DNA of 47,408 nt. Origin: Vreelandella stevensii S18214 (GTDB lineage: Bacteria; Pseudomonadota; Gammaproteobacteria; Pseudomonadales; Halomonadaceae). The notes beneath the pieces are model-generated. The model was not told the origin of the DNA. It saw nothing but the letters and a program-made list of their open reading frames with translations, and ran no database searches. The stretch spans positions 1 through 47,408 of the forward strand of contig NZ_AJTS01000045.1 of the NCBI RefSeq assembly GCF_000275725.1. The letters run 5' to 3'. Made by a program: the position numbers and the translations under genes. Within the stretch, counting starts at the first letter, position 1; every line of letters starts with the position of its first letter. Positions 1-8,908 of the stretch are shown piece after piece.

Positions 1-684
1 GCCTGCCAGATTGAAGTAGGTCAGGGCGCCAAGCGTGGCGGCCAGCGGGGCGTGACGGTTGGCCGCCACGAAACCGGCGACCAGCGCGCTGAGCCCGCAG
101 CCCAGGGTGGTTATCCGTGGCATCAGCGGGTGGCCGCCAGTCAAACGATACAGCGACTGGCCATCGGTGACGATATCGGTGGCCCCGGTCATGGCGACGA
201 CACACTGATACCGACGCGCCAGGGTGATGGCCGCCTGGGTGGCATCGTCGGTGCTGACCGTGGCATCCACGCCCCGGCCCTGGTGGGCAAGGCCGCTCAG
301 CGCCATGATTTCCGAGGCATTGGCACGAATCACGCTGGGCTGGTAAGCCAGCAGGGACAGGCAGGTTTGCTGGCGCAGCCGCGTGGCACCTACGGCGACC
401 GGGTCCAGCACCCAGGGCACCGCGTGGGCCTGGGCAGAGTGGGCGGCCAGCTGCATGGCCTCGGCCCAAGGGGCAGAGAGCGTACCGATGTTGATCGAGA
501 GCGCTCCCGCAATGGCGGTAAATTCCGCCACTTCTTCCTGGGCATGCAGCATGGCGGGGGAGGCCCCGGCTGCCAGCAGCAGGTTGGCGGTACTGTTCAT
601 GGCAACGTAGTTGGTGATGCAGTGTACCAGCGGGGTCTGGTCACGCAGCGCGAGCAGCGTCTCGCGTGGGCTGGGTAGGGTCAT
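1..684 (-). CDS. thiM: Hydroxyethylthiazole kinase ThiM (partial, C-terminus outside window)
   Basis: ThiM phosphorylates 4-methyl-5-(2-hydroxyethyl)thiazole in the cytoplasm, salvaging the thiazole half of thiamine. Read from an ATG at 684 on the minus strand, the protein begins MTLPSPRETLLALRDQTP and continues through motifs typical of the family: an N-terminal VHCITNYVAMN segment, an AGASPAM segment, WVLDPVAVGAT near residue 95, VIRANASEI, and a TLGCGLSALVA segment near the C-terminus that matches the catalytic Cys region. The reading frame stays open to the window edge, so the end is missing. A purine-rich GGAGGAAG lies just before the start. A TPP riboswitch directly upstream on the same strand fits feedback control by the pathway end product and supports the assignment independently. 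Confidence 0.92.
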   Translation of the reverse strand, partial: MTLPSPRETLLALRDQTPLVHCITNYVAMNSTANLLLAAGASPAMLHAQEEVAEFTAIAGALSINIGTLSAPWAEAMQLAAHSAQAHAVPWVLDPVAVGATRLRQQTCLSLLAYQPSVIRANASEIMALSGLAHQGRGVDATVSTDDATQAAITLARRYQCVVAMTGATDIVTDGQSLYRLTGGHPLMPRITTLGCGLSALVAGFVAANRHAPLAATLGALTYFNLAG

Positions 685-714
685 GGCTTCCTCCCGGCAG
701 GGAGGTGGTGAATG

Positions 715-815
715 AAAGCACCACGACTCCCTACGCCGGTGCTATCCGGTTCAGGTTCAAAGGGTGCTTCTCAGCCGCATCGCGGCGCCCCTGTCGTAGG
801 CGTACTATCCTCGGC
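715..815 (-). ncRNA. TPP (Thi-box) riboswitch in the thiM leader
   Basis: Read on the minus strand, this stretch carries the conserved TPP aptamer landmarks in order: a GGGGCGCC-type segment, GCGGCTGAGA, the ACCCTTTGAACCTGAAC segment, CGGATAGCACCGGCGTAGGGA and a closing arm near GTGGTGC. These match the CTGAGA and ACCTGATCTGGATAATGCCAGCGTAGGGA-type consensus of the family. The aptamer ends about 30 bases before the thiM start, leaving room for a ribosome-site sequestering switch. The outer limits are approximate. Confidence 0.9.
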
Positions 816-850
816 CAGGCGGGATGTGTAAAGCCAATGGCGCGGAAAGA

Positions 851-1195
851 TCAGCGAAACGCGATGCGCGTGCCGTAGGTCAGCATTTCATCGGGCGTCA
901 TGGCGCTGCCCGCGACGCCGATCATTTCGTCGCCGCACTGGTCAGAGAAGGTCAGCACGCCGTGGGTCAGCCCCAGCTGCCCCAGCGCATCGCGAATCTC
1001 TCCGGTGCCCAGAAACGTACTGACTTCTCCCTGGGCGTTGCTCAGGTCCGAGACGCCATGAGCATGATGAAAGCGAACCTTGTAGATGCCATCCATCGAG
1101 ACGACCTCCACGATGGGGGAAAAGCCGTTCTGTAGCGCGTTGGCCAACTGCTTCAACGTCAGGCGATCATCTAGCGTCATTTCAATGTCGGTCAT
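851..1195 (-). CDS. Small conserved protein, probably DUF6482 family
   Basis: A 114-residue acidic cytoplasmic protein with no signal peptide or membrane segment. It starts with a short helical region (LTLKQLANALQNG) followed by alternating short strands. It resembles, from memory, the DUF6482 family of Pseudomonas and Halomonas, which has a similar layout and a conserved ending like CGDEMIGV (here near residue 90). Function unknown. It stands alone, about 120 bases downstream of the DUF2237 gene on the same strand, with only a weak ribosome-binding site before its ATG at 1195. Family assignment is tentative; that it is a real gene is likely from its composition and codon use. Confidence 0.6.
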   Translation of the reverse strand: MTDIEMTLDDRLTLKQLANALQNGFSPIVEVVSMDGIYKVRFHHAHGVSDLSNAQGEVSTFLGTGEIRDALGQLGLTHGVLTFSDQCGDEMIGVAGSAMTPDEMLTYGTRIAFR

Positions 1196-1315
1196 GACAC
1201 ACTCCCAGGCTAACGATACGCTGAATGTACAGCTATAGAGATAGTAGTGTAGAAGAGTTGCATAGAAAATCCACTGCGACCGATGCCGGGGGGAGCGCCC
1301 CGTGCGCTGGCAGGC

Positions 1316-1690
1316 CTAGTGCACTGCATCCAGAGCGTGTTGCTGCAGTTTGATCAGCGGAATGATGTCCAGCGTGCGTGCATTGGTGCCTGACAAAATC
1401 ACCGGTGGGGCCAGGCCCACCTCTTCAGCCTCTGCCCAGCGGTGGGCACACAGACACCAGCGGTCGCCGGGCTGTAGGCCAGGGAAGCCGTACTCGGGGC
1501 GCGGGGTGACCAGGTCATTGCCCTGCGCGCGTGAAAACGCCAGAAACTCCTCGGTGACCATGGCACATACCGAATGAATGCCCACATCGTCGGTACCGAC
1601 TCGACAAAAGCCATCACGGTAAAACCCCGTCTTGGGTGAGTGACAGCAGGGGGTGAGCGGCTCACCCAGTACATTGAGATCACGTGACAT
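1316..1690 (-). CDS. DUF2237 family protein
   Basis: A 124-residue protein that matches the DUF2237 family strongly. It has the opening NVLGEPLTPCC, the FYRDGFCRVGTDDVGIHSVCA segment, EFLAFSRAQGNDL, and the signature RPEYGFPGLQPGDRWCLCA with its paired cysteines, followed by RWAEAEEVGLAPPV and a C-terminal helix. Several conserved Cys, His and Asp residues suggest metal or ligand binding, but the biochemical role is unknown. The ATG at 1690 is preceded by GAGGAGG at good spacing. The length equals the usual family length, so the gene looks intact. It is transcribed away from gloA. Confidence 0.9.
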   Translation of the reverse strand: MSRDLNVLGEPLTPCCHSPKTGFYRDGFCRVGTDDVGIHSVCAMVTEEFLAFSRAQGNDLVTPRPEYGFPGLQPGDRWCLCAHRWAEAEEVGLAPPVILSGTNARTLDIIPLIKLQQHALDAVH

Positions 1691-1894
1691 GCGGCCTCCT
1701 CAGGCAGGGGCTAGAATTATCGCAGCGCCGCCCTCATACATAAGCCAAGGGTTCGGCGGCGGATTCGATGGGGTTCGCGTTAGCAGCAGCCTAAAGCCTT
1801 GTACATGGTACGGGGTTCGTCAAAGTATTTACGTACCAAAGTGCCTGCCTGGTTACCACCATGCAGAGACATCACGCAGCAACAGGAGAGAGTC

Positions 1895-2428
1895 ATGTCG
1901 TTTTCAGGTGAACAGCATCCCGGTGTTGCCCCCGCGGCTCCCCAGACCCAAGGGTTTCGGTTGAATCACACCATGCTGCGGGTCAAGGACCCGGAGCGCG
2001 CGCTGGCGTTCTATTCCCGCGTATTTGGCATGCAGGTGCTGCGGCGGCTGGATTTCGAAGAGATGCAGTTCTCGCTCTATTTTCTGGCCAACGTGGAAGC
2101 CGACGACAAGGTGCCGGAGGACCAGAACGCTCGCACCGCCTGGACCTTCAGCCAGAAGGGCCTGCTGGAGCTGACCCACAACTGGGGCACCGAGACCCAG
2201 CAGGACTTTGCCTACCACGACGGCAATGCCGAGCCCCAGGGGTTTGGCCACATCTGCTTCAGCGTGCCGGACCTGGAGGCCGCCCAGGCCTGGTTCGACG
2301 AGCACGATGTCACCTTCGTGAAGCGTGCCGACCAAGGCAAGATGAAAGACGTCATTTTCGTCAAGGACGCGGACGGCTACTGGATCGAAGTGATTCAGGC
2401 GGATCGCATGGCGGCATTGGGCGGCTAA
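1895..2428 (+). CDS. gloA: Lactoylglutathione lyase (glyoxalase I)
   Basis: Glyoxalase I isomerises the hemithioacetal of methylglyoxal and glutathione to S-lactoylglutathione in the cytoplasm. The 177-residue protein is the longer, eukaryote-like form also found in Pseudomonas. Metal ligands of the two half-domains are visible: H in LNHTMLRVKD near residue 26, E in LLELTHNWGTE, H in GFGHICFSVPD and E in GYWIEVIQ. The ATG at 1895 follows AGGAGAG at good spacing. The frame stays open further upstream, to a possible start at 1799, but that extension has no family resemblance. A DUF6164 gene starts one base after the stop, so the two are probably cotranscribed. Confidence 0.95.
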   Translation: MSFSGEQHPGVAPAAPQTQGFRLNHTMLRVKDPERALAFYSRVFGMQVLRRLDFEEMQFSLYFLANVEADDKVPEDQNARTAWTFSQKGLLELTHNWGTETQQDFAYHDGNAEPQGFGHICFSVPDLEAAQAWFDEHDVTFVKRADQGKMKDVIFVKDADGYWIEVIQADRMAALGG

Positions 2429-2429
2429 C

Positions 2430-2795
2430 ATGGCACATTTGCTGTTCCGGTTGCGCCACGTGACCGATGAAGAGGCCATGGAAGTGCGCCAACTGCTGGA
2501 TGAACACGGCTTCGACGTGTATGAGACCCAGGCGGGGTTTTTCCGCCTGGGGGTCGATGCCATCTGGCTGCGCAACCCGGCCCAGCGAGATGACGCCGAG
2601 GCGCTGCTGGCGCAGTACCAGGTCGAACGCCAGGCCAGCGCGCGAAAGGCCCACCAGGAGGCGGTGGCCCGCAACGAAGCACCGACCTGGGGGAAGCGGT
2701 TACGGGAACAGCCGATTCAGATCGCGCTGGTGATGGTCGCTGTCATCCTGATCGCACTGCTGACCCTGCTGCCGTTCATTGGGCTGGCGCGTTAG
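2430..2795 (+). CDS. DUF6164 family membrane-anchored protein
   Basis: A 121-residue protein with a soluble N-terminal domain (LLFRLRHVTDEEAMEVRQLL, then a two-strand motif around residues 28-45 that resembles the DUF2007-like ACT/ferredoxin-like fold). A charged helix follows, then one membrane segment at about residues 95-118. From memory it matches the DUF6164 family found widely in Gammaproteobacteria; function unknown. It starts one base after the gloA stop, so it is likely translated from the same message. Its 3' end overlaps the end of the convergent cupin gene by 20 bases. Confidence 0.75.
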   Translation: MAHLLFRLRHVTDEEAMEVRQLLDEHGFDVYETQAGFFRLGVDAIWLRNPAQRDDAEALLAQYQVERQASARKAHQEAVARNEAPTWGKRLREQPIQIALVMVAVILIALLTLLPFIGLAR

Positions 2796-3468
2796 CCTGG
2801 CACACCGCATCCGTCAGGTGCCCGCGCTTCATGTACATCATGACGCCATGTTCACCGGCGCGCAGCGATGGAGTAGCCCCAGGTGGGAAGCGGCACCAGC
2901 TGCCCTGCGGGTATTCGTTGCCCGCCTCGTAGAGCGAGCCTTCCAGTACCAGCAGTTCCAGCCCGCCCGGTAGCGCAGGGTAATCGATGGCCACATCGTG
3001 CTCCCAGCGTTCCAGACTGACCTTCTCCTGTGCGTAGGTGTGCAGCATTTTGTAGCCGATGCCTGGCCGCCGGTCGGGCTGCCAGGGCAGGCGGTGGGCA
3101 GGAATGGCCAGCTGCAGCAGGTCGTTGTCATCGAACTGATGCAGTTTCACCAGAATCAGCGCACCTTCTTCGCCAATATGGGGCGTATGGCCAGTGCCAA
3201 TGGGATTGCGCAGGTAGCTGCCCGCAGGGTAGCGGCCATGTTCGTCGGCAAACACGCCCTCCAGCACCAGAATCTCTTCACCGCCGCCATGGGTATGGTG
3301 GCTGAACTGGCTGTGCGGCGCGTAACGTACCAGGCTGGTGGCGCGGGCGACTTCCTCGCCAATCCGGTCCAGCATCATACGTTCCACGCCTGCACTGGGC
3401 GACGCGACCCAGTGATACTGCTCCGGCGTCATACAGGCAAAGTGGCTAAAATCGGCGTTCAGGCGCAT
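2776..3468 (-). CDS. Cupin-domain protein, ChrR-like
   Basis: A 230-residue cytoplasmic protein with two cupin barrels. The first carries the metal-binding signature HHTHGGGEEILVLEGVF with a later GHTPH segment; the second is centred on PGGLELLVLEGSL and lacks most of the histidines. This arrangement resembles the cupin half of ChrR-type anti-sigma factors (PF12973), but the N-terminal zinc-binding anti-sigma domain is absent. No ECF sigma gene is next to it, so a regulatory role is unproven. I take the ATG at 3468 (MRLNADFSHF) because the extension to 3579 is unlike the family. Ribosome-site support is weak. Convergent with, and overlapping, the DUF6164 gene. Confidence 0.7.
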   Translation of the reverse strand: MRLNADFSHFACMTPEQYHWVASPSAGVERMMLDRIGEEVARATSLVRYAPHSQFSHHTHGGGEEILVLEGVFADEHGRYPAGSYLRNPIGTGHTPHIGEEGALILVKLHQFDDNDLLQLAIPAHRLPWQPDRRPGIGYKMLHTYAQEKVSLERWEHDVAIDYPALPGGLELLVLEGSLYEAGNEYPQGSWCRFPPGATPSLRAGEHGVMMYMKRGHLTDAVCQANAPAQ

Positions 3469-3574
3469 GGGCTTGGCTCTTTGCAATGAGTGAGATGAGC
3501 AGGGAGAGGGGCTAGTCTCCTTTATCAGCGCTGCAAAACGCAATCTTCCCTCATGCTTGACCTCGTCATTTGCA

Positions 3575-3605
3575 AACAAACCGCCGCTCGAAAGCGGCGG
3601 TTTTT
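3575..3605 (-). terminator. Rho-independent terminator after ampC
   Basis: A perfect 8-bp stem, CCGCCGCT / AGCGGCGG with loop CGAA (3581-3600), lies right after the beta-lactamase stop. On the minus strand it is followed by TTTGTTTG. On the plus strand it is followed by TTTTT, so it may work in both directions. Confidence 0.8.
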
Positions 3606-3607
3606 CA

Positions 3608-4792
3608 TTACGGGGTGTCGGTCAGCGCACTGAGAATATGGTGAGCCGTCTCGATACGCGCCTGATTGGGGTAGTTGCGGTTTGCCAGCATCACCATGGC
3701 GATCTGCTCGCTGGGCACGAAGACCACATAGCCGCCGAAGCCATTGGTTGAGCCCGTCTTGTTGTAGTAGGCCGCTTGCCGAGGGGCTTGCGGTGGCGTG
3801 AGGCGATGTGCCGGGTTGGGCGCCAAAATCATCTCGAGCGAATTGCCTTCCAGCAGTGTCTCCAGGGTCACCGGGTAGTGATAGTGCTCCCAGCCCAGGC
3901 CCTGGGTCATGGGGCCAACGTCGAAGTAGCCTGTGCGTGTCGTTGCCAAGGCGTCATCCAGCCGTTCCGTCGTGCCGCTGGCATTGGCCGGGTCTCGCAT
4001 GTTCGCCTCCAGAAAGGTCAGCACGTCGGCGGCATTGGCTTTCAGCCCGTAGGCCTGGGCATCCAGCACGCCTGGGTTCACCCGAATGGGCTCATCCTCC
4101 TTCGAGTAGCCGTAGGCATAATGTGCCCGTTGCGCGTCGGGCACTTGAAAATGAGTGTGTTCGAGCCCGAGCGGTATGAACAGCGTTTCTTCCATCAGCG
4201 TCTCGAAAGGTCTGCCCAAACGTTGCGCGGTGAGATGGCCCAGCAAACCGATGCTCGGATTGGAATACAGACGTTGTGCCCCTGGAGCAGATTCGGGTTG
4301 CCATTGGCGGTAGTAATCGATCATTTGCTCTTCTGATGGCACCGAGTCCGGAAACTGCAGCGGAAGCTCGCCTGCCGTGTAGGTGCCCAGTTCCAGCAAG
4401 GTGATCTCATCGAAGGCACTGCCTTCAAGGGCTGGCCAGTAGCCGCTGGCGGGGTCAGAGAGGGAAAGGGCACCGCTAGACTGCGCGTAGCCTGCCAAGG
4501 CCGCCGTGAAAACCTTGCTGATGGAGCCTAGTTCGAAAAGCGTCTCATCCGTGACCGGCTCCTCCGTCTCCAGGTTTGCAAGCCCATAATTAAAGTAATA
4601 CCGCTGTCCCTGAATGCTTAGCGCGACAGCCATGCCGGGGATACGATACTGTTCCATCAACGGGGTGATCGTGCTGTTCAGCAACGCTTGAAGATCGGCG
4701 TCTTGAGGCTCTTCAAGCGCCCAGGCTGCCCCGCTGAAAAGTAAGGAGGAGGCCATGAGAAGACAATGGCGTGCTGAAAACGGCGTGCGCAT
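3608..4792 (-). CDS. ampC: Class C (AmpC-type) serine beta-lactamase
   Basis: A periplasmic serine hydrolase that opens beta-lactam rings. From the ATG at 4792 it is 394 residues, the usual class C length, with a signal peptide (LLMASSLLFSGAAWA, cleavage near residue 25). The three active-site motifs are present: S90-I-S-K93 (SxxK), Y176-S-N178 (YxN) and K345-T-G347. This start is chosen over an upstream one at 4900 because CAGGAG precedes it and because the signal peptide then lies at the N-terminus. It is transcribed divergently from an AmpR-like regulator, the classical inducible ampR-ampC layout. A relative acting as a penicillin-binding protein or esterase cannot be excluded, but the paired AmpR argues for a true AmpC. 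Confidence 0.88.
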   Translation of the reverse strand: MRTPFSARHCLLMASSLLFSGAAWALEEPQDADLQALLNSTITPLMEQYRIPGMAVALSIQGQRYYFNYGLANLETEEPVTDETLFELGSISKVFTAALAGYAQSSGALSLSDPASGYWPALEGSAFDEITLLELGTYTAGELPLQFPDSVPSEEQMIDYYRQWQPESAPGAQRLYSNPSIGLLGHLTAQRLGRPFETLMEETLFIPLGLEHTHFQVPDAQRAHYAYGYSKEDEPIRVNPGVLDAQAYGLKANAADVLTFLEANMRDPANASGTTERLDDALATTRTGYFDVGPMTQGLGWEHYHYPVTLETLLEGNSLEMILAPNPAHRLTPPQAPRQAAYYNKTGSTNGFGGYVVFVPSEQIAMVMLANRNYPNQARIETAHHILSALTDTP

Positions 4793-4940
4793 GCAAAACT
4801 CCTGTTGCGATAAGGTCATGTCGGTGGAAGGCAGCTTTGGTCGATACAAAAGCCACGGGTGACTAAAATAAAGAGCGCGATAGGTCTCCACAAATGGCAA
4901 GATTTTGCATGAGCTATTAGAAAAATTTGGGGGTGGCGCG
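4793..4940. promoter_or_regulatory. Divergent ampR-ampC promoter region
   Basis: A 148-base gap between two divergent genes, in which an AmpR-type regulator is expected to bind and control both directions. I could not point to a convincing AmpR box or -35/-10 pair; the region is AT-rich towards the ampR side. The role is inferred from gene layout only. Confidence 0.5.
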
Positions 4941-5828
4941 GTGCGTTCCTATTTGCCGTTAAAGGCTCTGCGGGCCTTTGAGGCATCGGCCAGACACTTG
5001 AGCTTCACGCGTGCAGCAGAAGAGCTGCACGTGACACAGGCAGCCGTGAGCCATCAGGTCAAGCGCCTGGAAGGGCTATTGAAGGTGCCCCTATTCACAC
5101 GTTTGCCCCGAGGGCTAATGCTGACTCAGGAAGGCGAGCTGCTGTTGCCTGTGCTGAAGAATGCGTTCGATCAGATGTCGCACACGTTGGAGCGGTTAGG
5201 CGAAAGCCGTCATCGTGAGGTCTTGAACGTGGGTGTGGTGGGTACGTTTGCCGTGGGTTGGCTGCTGCCACGGCTGGCCGACTTTCATGACGCGTATCCG
5301 TTCGTCGATTTACGGCTCTCCACCCACAACAATCGTGCCGATTTAGCCGCTGAAGGTCTCGATTTTGCGATTCGCTTTGGCACAGGCGCCTGGCATGGCA
5401 CGGCGGCTCAGCCACTACTGCCTGCATCGCTTTCGGTGCTGTGTGCTCCGGATATTGCTGTACGGCTCGACACGCCAGCCGATGTGTTGCATGAAACCTG
5501 GCTGCGTTCGTATCGTGCCGATGAGTGGGCCGAGTGGTTGTTGGCCGCCGGATTGCCTCGTAGCCTTCCCACGACCCAGAGCATCGTCTTCGACTCTTCC
5601 ATTGCCATGGTGGAAGCCGCGCTTCAAGGGGTGGGCGTGGCATTGGCGCCACCGTTGATGTTTTCTCGGCAGCTGAGCAGTGGTGCGCTGGTGCAGCCTT
5701 TCGACACCACTGTCAGTCTAGGGGGGTACTGGCTGACACGCCTGCAAGCGCGGGCAGAAACCCATGCCATGGCGTCTTTCAGGCAGTGGCTGCTCACCAC
5801 GATCAACCTGCGTGAGGGCGAGCGGTAA
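4941..5828 (+). CDS. ampR: LysR-family regulator AmpR
   Basis: A transcription regulator that senses cell-wall peptides and controls the divergent beta-lactamase gene. The protein (295 residues from GTG 4941) matches AmpR closely throughout. It has the N-terminal helix-turn-helix (LRAFEASARHLSFTRAAEEL, then TQAAVSHQVKRLE), the RGLMLTQEGELLLPVL linker, and effector-domain blocks GVVGTFAVGWLLPRL, LSTHNNRADLAAEGLDFAIRFG, WLRSYRADEWAEW, VFDSSIAMVEAA and LGGYWLTRLQARAET. GTG 4941 (VRSYLPLKALRAF) is preferred to ATG 4905 because AmpR proteins start at this point and TGGGGGTGG precedes it. The start codon makes ordinary, low expression likely. Confidence 0.92.
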   Translation: MRSYLPLKALRAFEASARHLSFTRAAEELHVTQAAVSHQVKRLEGLLKVPLFTRLPRGLMLTQEGELLLPVLKNAFDQMSHTLERLGESRHREVLNVGVVGTFAVGWLLPRLADFHDAYPFVDLRLSTHNNRADLAAEGLDFAIRFGTGAWHGTAAQPLLPASLSVLCAPDIAVRLDTPADVLHETWLRSYRADEWAEWLLAAGLPRSLPTTQSIVFDSSIAMVEAALQGVGVALAPPLMFSRQLSSGALVQPFDTTVSLGGYWLTRLQARAETHAMASFRQWLLTTINLREGER

Positions 5829-5848
5829 GCAGCCGTTGACCTCAATGA

Positions 5849-6973
<1,125 letters not shown>

Positions 6974-6995
6974 GACAAACTCCTTTAGTGAATGA

Positions 6996-7886
6996 TCAGG
7001 ATGTCTGCTCCAGGGCGAGTGGCGTGGTCTTGCGTCGCAGCTTGGCCGCTAAGCTGTGATAGCGGCCAAACAGCGCTGACAACAAGTAAGCCACCCCTGC
7101 GAGCAGGATAATGCTTGGCCCCGAAGGGGTATCAAAATGGAACGACAGCAGCAGCCCGCCAGTGCTCGACACCATGGCCAGCACCACCGCGATGCCGATC
7201 AAACCTTCCAGCCGCTTGCTCCAGAACCGGGCCGCCGTGGCGGGCAGCATCATCAGCCCCACGGCCATCAGCGTGCCCAGGGTTTGGAAGCCCGCCGTCA
7301 GGTTCAGCACCAGCAGGCCCAGAAACACGCTATGCACCCAGCCACTGCGGTGGCTTTGGCCGCGCAAGAACAGCGGGTCCAGGCACTCCACCACCAGCGA
7401 ACGGAAAATGACCGCCAGCGTGACCACGATGAGCGTGCTGATACCGGCAATCAGCAGCAGGGCGGTCGAGTTGATGGCCAGAATGGAGCCAAACAGCACG
7501 TGGGTTAAATCCACGCTGCTGCCGCCCATGGAAATCAACATGACGCCCGCCGCCAACGAAATGATGAAAAAGCTCGCCATGGCTGCGTCTTCCCGCTGGC
7601 CGCCCATTTTGGAAACGGCCCCGGCCAGTAGCGCCACCAAGAGCCCGAACAGCACGCCGCCCACACTCATCACCGGCAGCGAAAACCCCGCCAGCAAGAA
7701 GCCCAGCGCCACCCCCGGCAAAATGGCATGGGCCATGGCATCGCCAATCAGGCTCATGCCGCGCAGCACCAGAAATACGCCCAGCGGCGGCGCGGCCAAG
7801 GAAAGTGCCAGCCCACCCACCACGGCGCGGCGCATGAAGCCGTAGTCGAACGGCGCGATAAACCACGCGTCAAGCAGTGCCAGCAT
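6996..7886 (-). CDS. znuB: Zinc ABC transporter permease
   Basis: The inner-membrane channel of the zinc importer, 296 residues with about eight hydrophobic segments and the ABC-3 family layout (GGLALSLAAPPLGVFLVLRGMSLIGDAMAHAILPGVALGF near the N-terminus, and a later LMAVGLMMLPATAARFW segment). The ATG at 7886 is preceded by GGGAGGT and lies inside the last codons of znuC (17-base overlap), so translation is probably coupled. The longer frame to 7967 simply reads znuC sequence in another frame. It follows znuC and precedes znuA. Zinc specificity is inferred from the receptor and the Zur box. Confidence 0.9.
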   Translation of the reverse strand: MLALLDAWFIAPFDYGFMRRAVVGGLALSLAAPPLGVFLVLRGMSLIGDAMAHAILPGVALGFLLAGFSLPVMSVGGVLFGLLVALLAGAVSKMGGQREDAAMASFFIISLAAGVMLISMGGSSVDLTHVLFGSILAINSTALLLIAGISTLIVVTLAVIFRSLVVECLDPLFLRGQSHRSGWVHSVFLGLLVLNLTAGFQTLGTLMAVGLMMLPATAARFWSKRLEGLIGIAVVLAMVSSTGGLLLSFHFDTPSGPSIILLAGVAYLLSALFGRYHSLAAKLRRKTTPLALEQTS

Positions 7887-8604
7887 GACGACCTCCCAAC
7901 GAGAAGGGCACCACCTGGGCGGGGGCGTGATGCGTGTGCAAGGCACTCGGTGCCACCCAACGGCCATGGCCGCCGCTCAGCATCAGCACCTCATCGGCCA
8001 GGCGGCGCAAGTGGTCCATGTCGTGCAGCACGATGATGATCGTCACGCCTTCATCGGCCATCTGGCGCAGGATACGGATCAAGATATCCACCGTGTCGCT
8101 GTCTACGTTGGCGAACGGCTCATCCAGTAGCAGCAGCTCGGCTTCCTGCATCAGCGTGCGGCCAATCAGTGCCCGCTGGCGCTGGCCGCCGGACAGCTCG
8201 CCCAGTGGCCGATGTGCCAAATGGGAGATGCCCAGCCGCGCCATGATCTCGCGACCCTTGCGGTAGTGCGCCGCGCAGTAACCTTTCATGGCTCCATGGC
8301 TTGGCCAACTGCCGGTCATCACCAGCTCTTCCACGCTCATGGGGAAGGTCAGATCCAGAGCCAACTGCTGCGGCAACCAGGCACGACGCGCCTTGTCTAC
8401 CGTGCACACCACTTTGCCGCTGATGGGCCGGAGTTCGCCCATGATGGCCTGAATCAGGGTGCTTTTACCTGCACCGTTGGCACCAATCAGCGCGGTGATC
8501 GCGCCGCGCTTGATGTCGCCGTCCACATGCTCCAGCACGGTGCGACCACCCTGTGCCAGGTGCAGGTCGTGCAGTTGCAGGCGCGAAGAGGAACGCTCAC
8601 TCAT
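7870..8604 (-). CDS. znuC: Zinc ABC transporter ATP-binding protein
   Basis: The cytoplasmic ATPase that drives zinc import, 244 residues from the ATG at 8604. It has Walker A GANGAGKST (residues 41-49), a Q-loop WLPQQ near 76-80, the ABC signature LSGGQRQR (about 137-144), Walker B LLLLDEP and the switch histidine in IIVLHDMDH. The ATG overlaps the stop codon of the preceding small reading frame (ATGA), so the two are translationally coupled. The longer frame to 8712 would read that small gene out of frame and is rejected. Together with znuB and znuA it forms one minus-strand operon. Confidence 0.92.
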   Translation of the reverse strand: MSERSSSRLQLHDLHLAQGGRTVLEHVDGDIKRGAITALIGANGAGKSTLIQAIMGELRPISGKVVCTVDKARRAWLPQQLALDLTFPMSVEELVMTGSWPSHGAMKGYCAAHYRKGREIMARLGISHLAHRPLGELSGGQRQRALIGRTLMQEAELLLLDEPFANVDSDTVDILIRILRQMADEGVTIIIVLHDMDHLRRLADEVLMLSGGHGRWVAPSALHTHHAPAQVVPFSLGGRHAGTA

Positions 8605-8750
8605 AGCGGCCACCCGCCTGCCCACGCCACCAGCCCCCACAACGCCAGCAGGGGAAGGGCAACCAACCCCAGCCGTTTGGTGGCCGACAACGACATCAGC
8701 GAAAAATGACAAGGACCTTCCTTGTTATGGCGATGCATGTGCTCACTCAT
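8601..8750 (-). CDS. 49-residue His/Cys-rich membrane peptide heading the zinc operon
   Basis: A short frame from ATG 8750 to a TGA that overlaps the znuC start by four bases (ATGA). The first 17 residues, MSEHMHRHNKEGPCHFS, hold four His and one Cys, a possible metal-binding tip. After a basic TKR, residues 27-48 form one hydrophobic segment (LGLVALPLLALWGLVAWAGGW). A GTGAGGTTG ribosome site precedes it, and the Zur box lies 28 bases upstream, so this would be the first gene of the zinc-repressed message. I recognise no family. Coupling, the ribosome site and the sensible topology argue that it is translated. A role as a transporter accessory or zinc sensor peptide is only a guess. Confidence 0.68.
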   Translation of the reverse strand: MSEHMHRHNKEGPCHFSLMSLSATKRLGLVALPLLALWGLVAWAGGWPL

Positions 8751-8777
8751 CGAGCAACCTCACTCACGAATAAATAA

Positions 8778-8790
8778 GTTATAACATAAC
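8778..8790. promoter_or_regulatory. Zur box of the zinc operon
   Basis: The sequence GTTATAACATAAC is a perfect GTTAT-N3-ATAAC palindrome, the core of the gammaproteobacterial Zur operator (E. coli znu: GTTATAATATAAC). It lies 28 bases before the first small gene of the operon. Zur with bound zinc would repress the operon when zinc is plentiful. Confidence 0.88.
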
Positions 8791-8802
8791 GAATAGAGAA
8801 AC

Positions 8803-8838
8803 AAAAAAAGAGCCGCATATTTTACGCGCTCATGCGGC
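8803..8838 (-). terminator. Rho-independent terminator
   Basis: On the minus strand GCCGCAT ... ATGCGGC (8812-8818 with 8832-8838) forms a 7-bp stem with a 13-base loop, followed by CTCTTTTTTTG. It ends the message of the 8909-9577 gene and insulates the zinc operon downstream. Confidence 0.75.
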
Positions 8839-8908
8839 CCTGACAACGACAAGCGTACCTATAAAAAGTGCCCGGCAAGCCGAGCACGAAAAGCAGTCTG
8901 GCCTACCT

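Noticed and set aside
52-678. 208-residue plus-strand frame at the left edge
   Set aside because: Antisense shadow of thiM; the minus strand carries all ThiM motifs and a TPP riboswitch.
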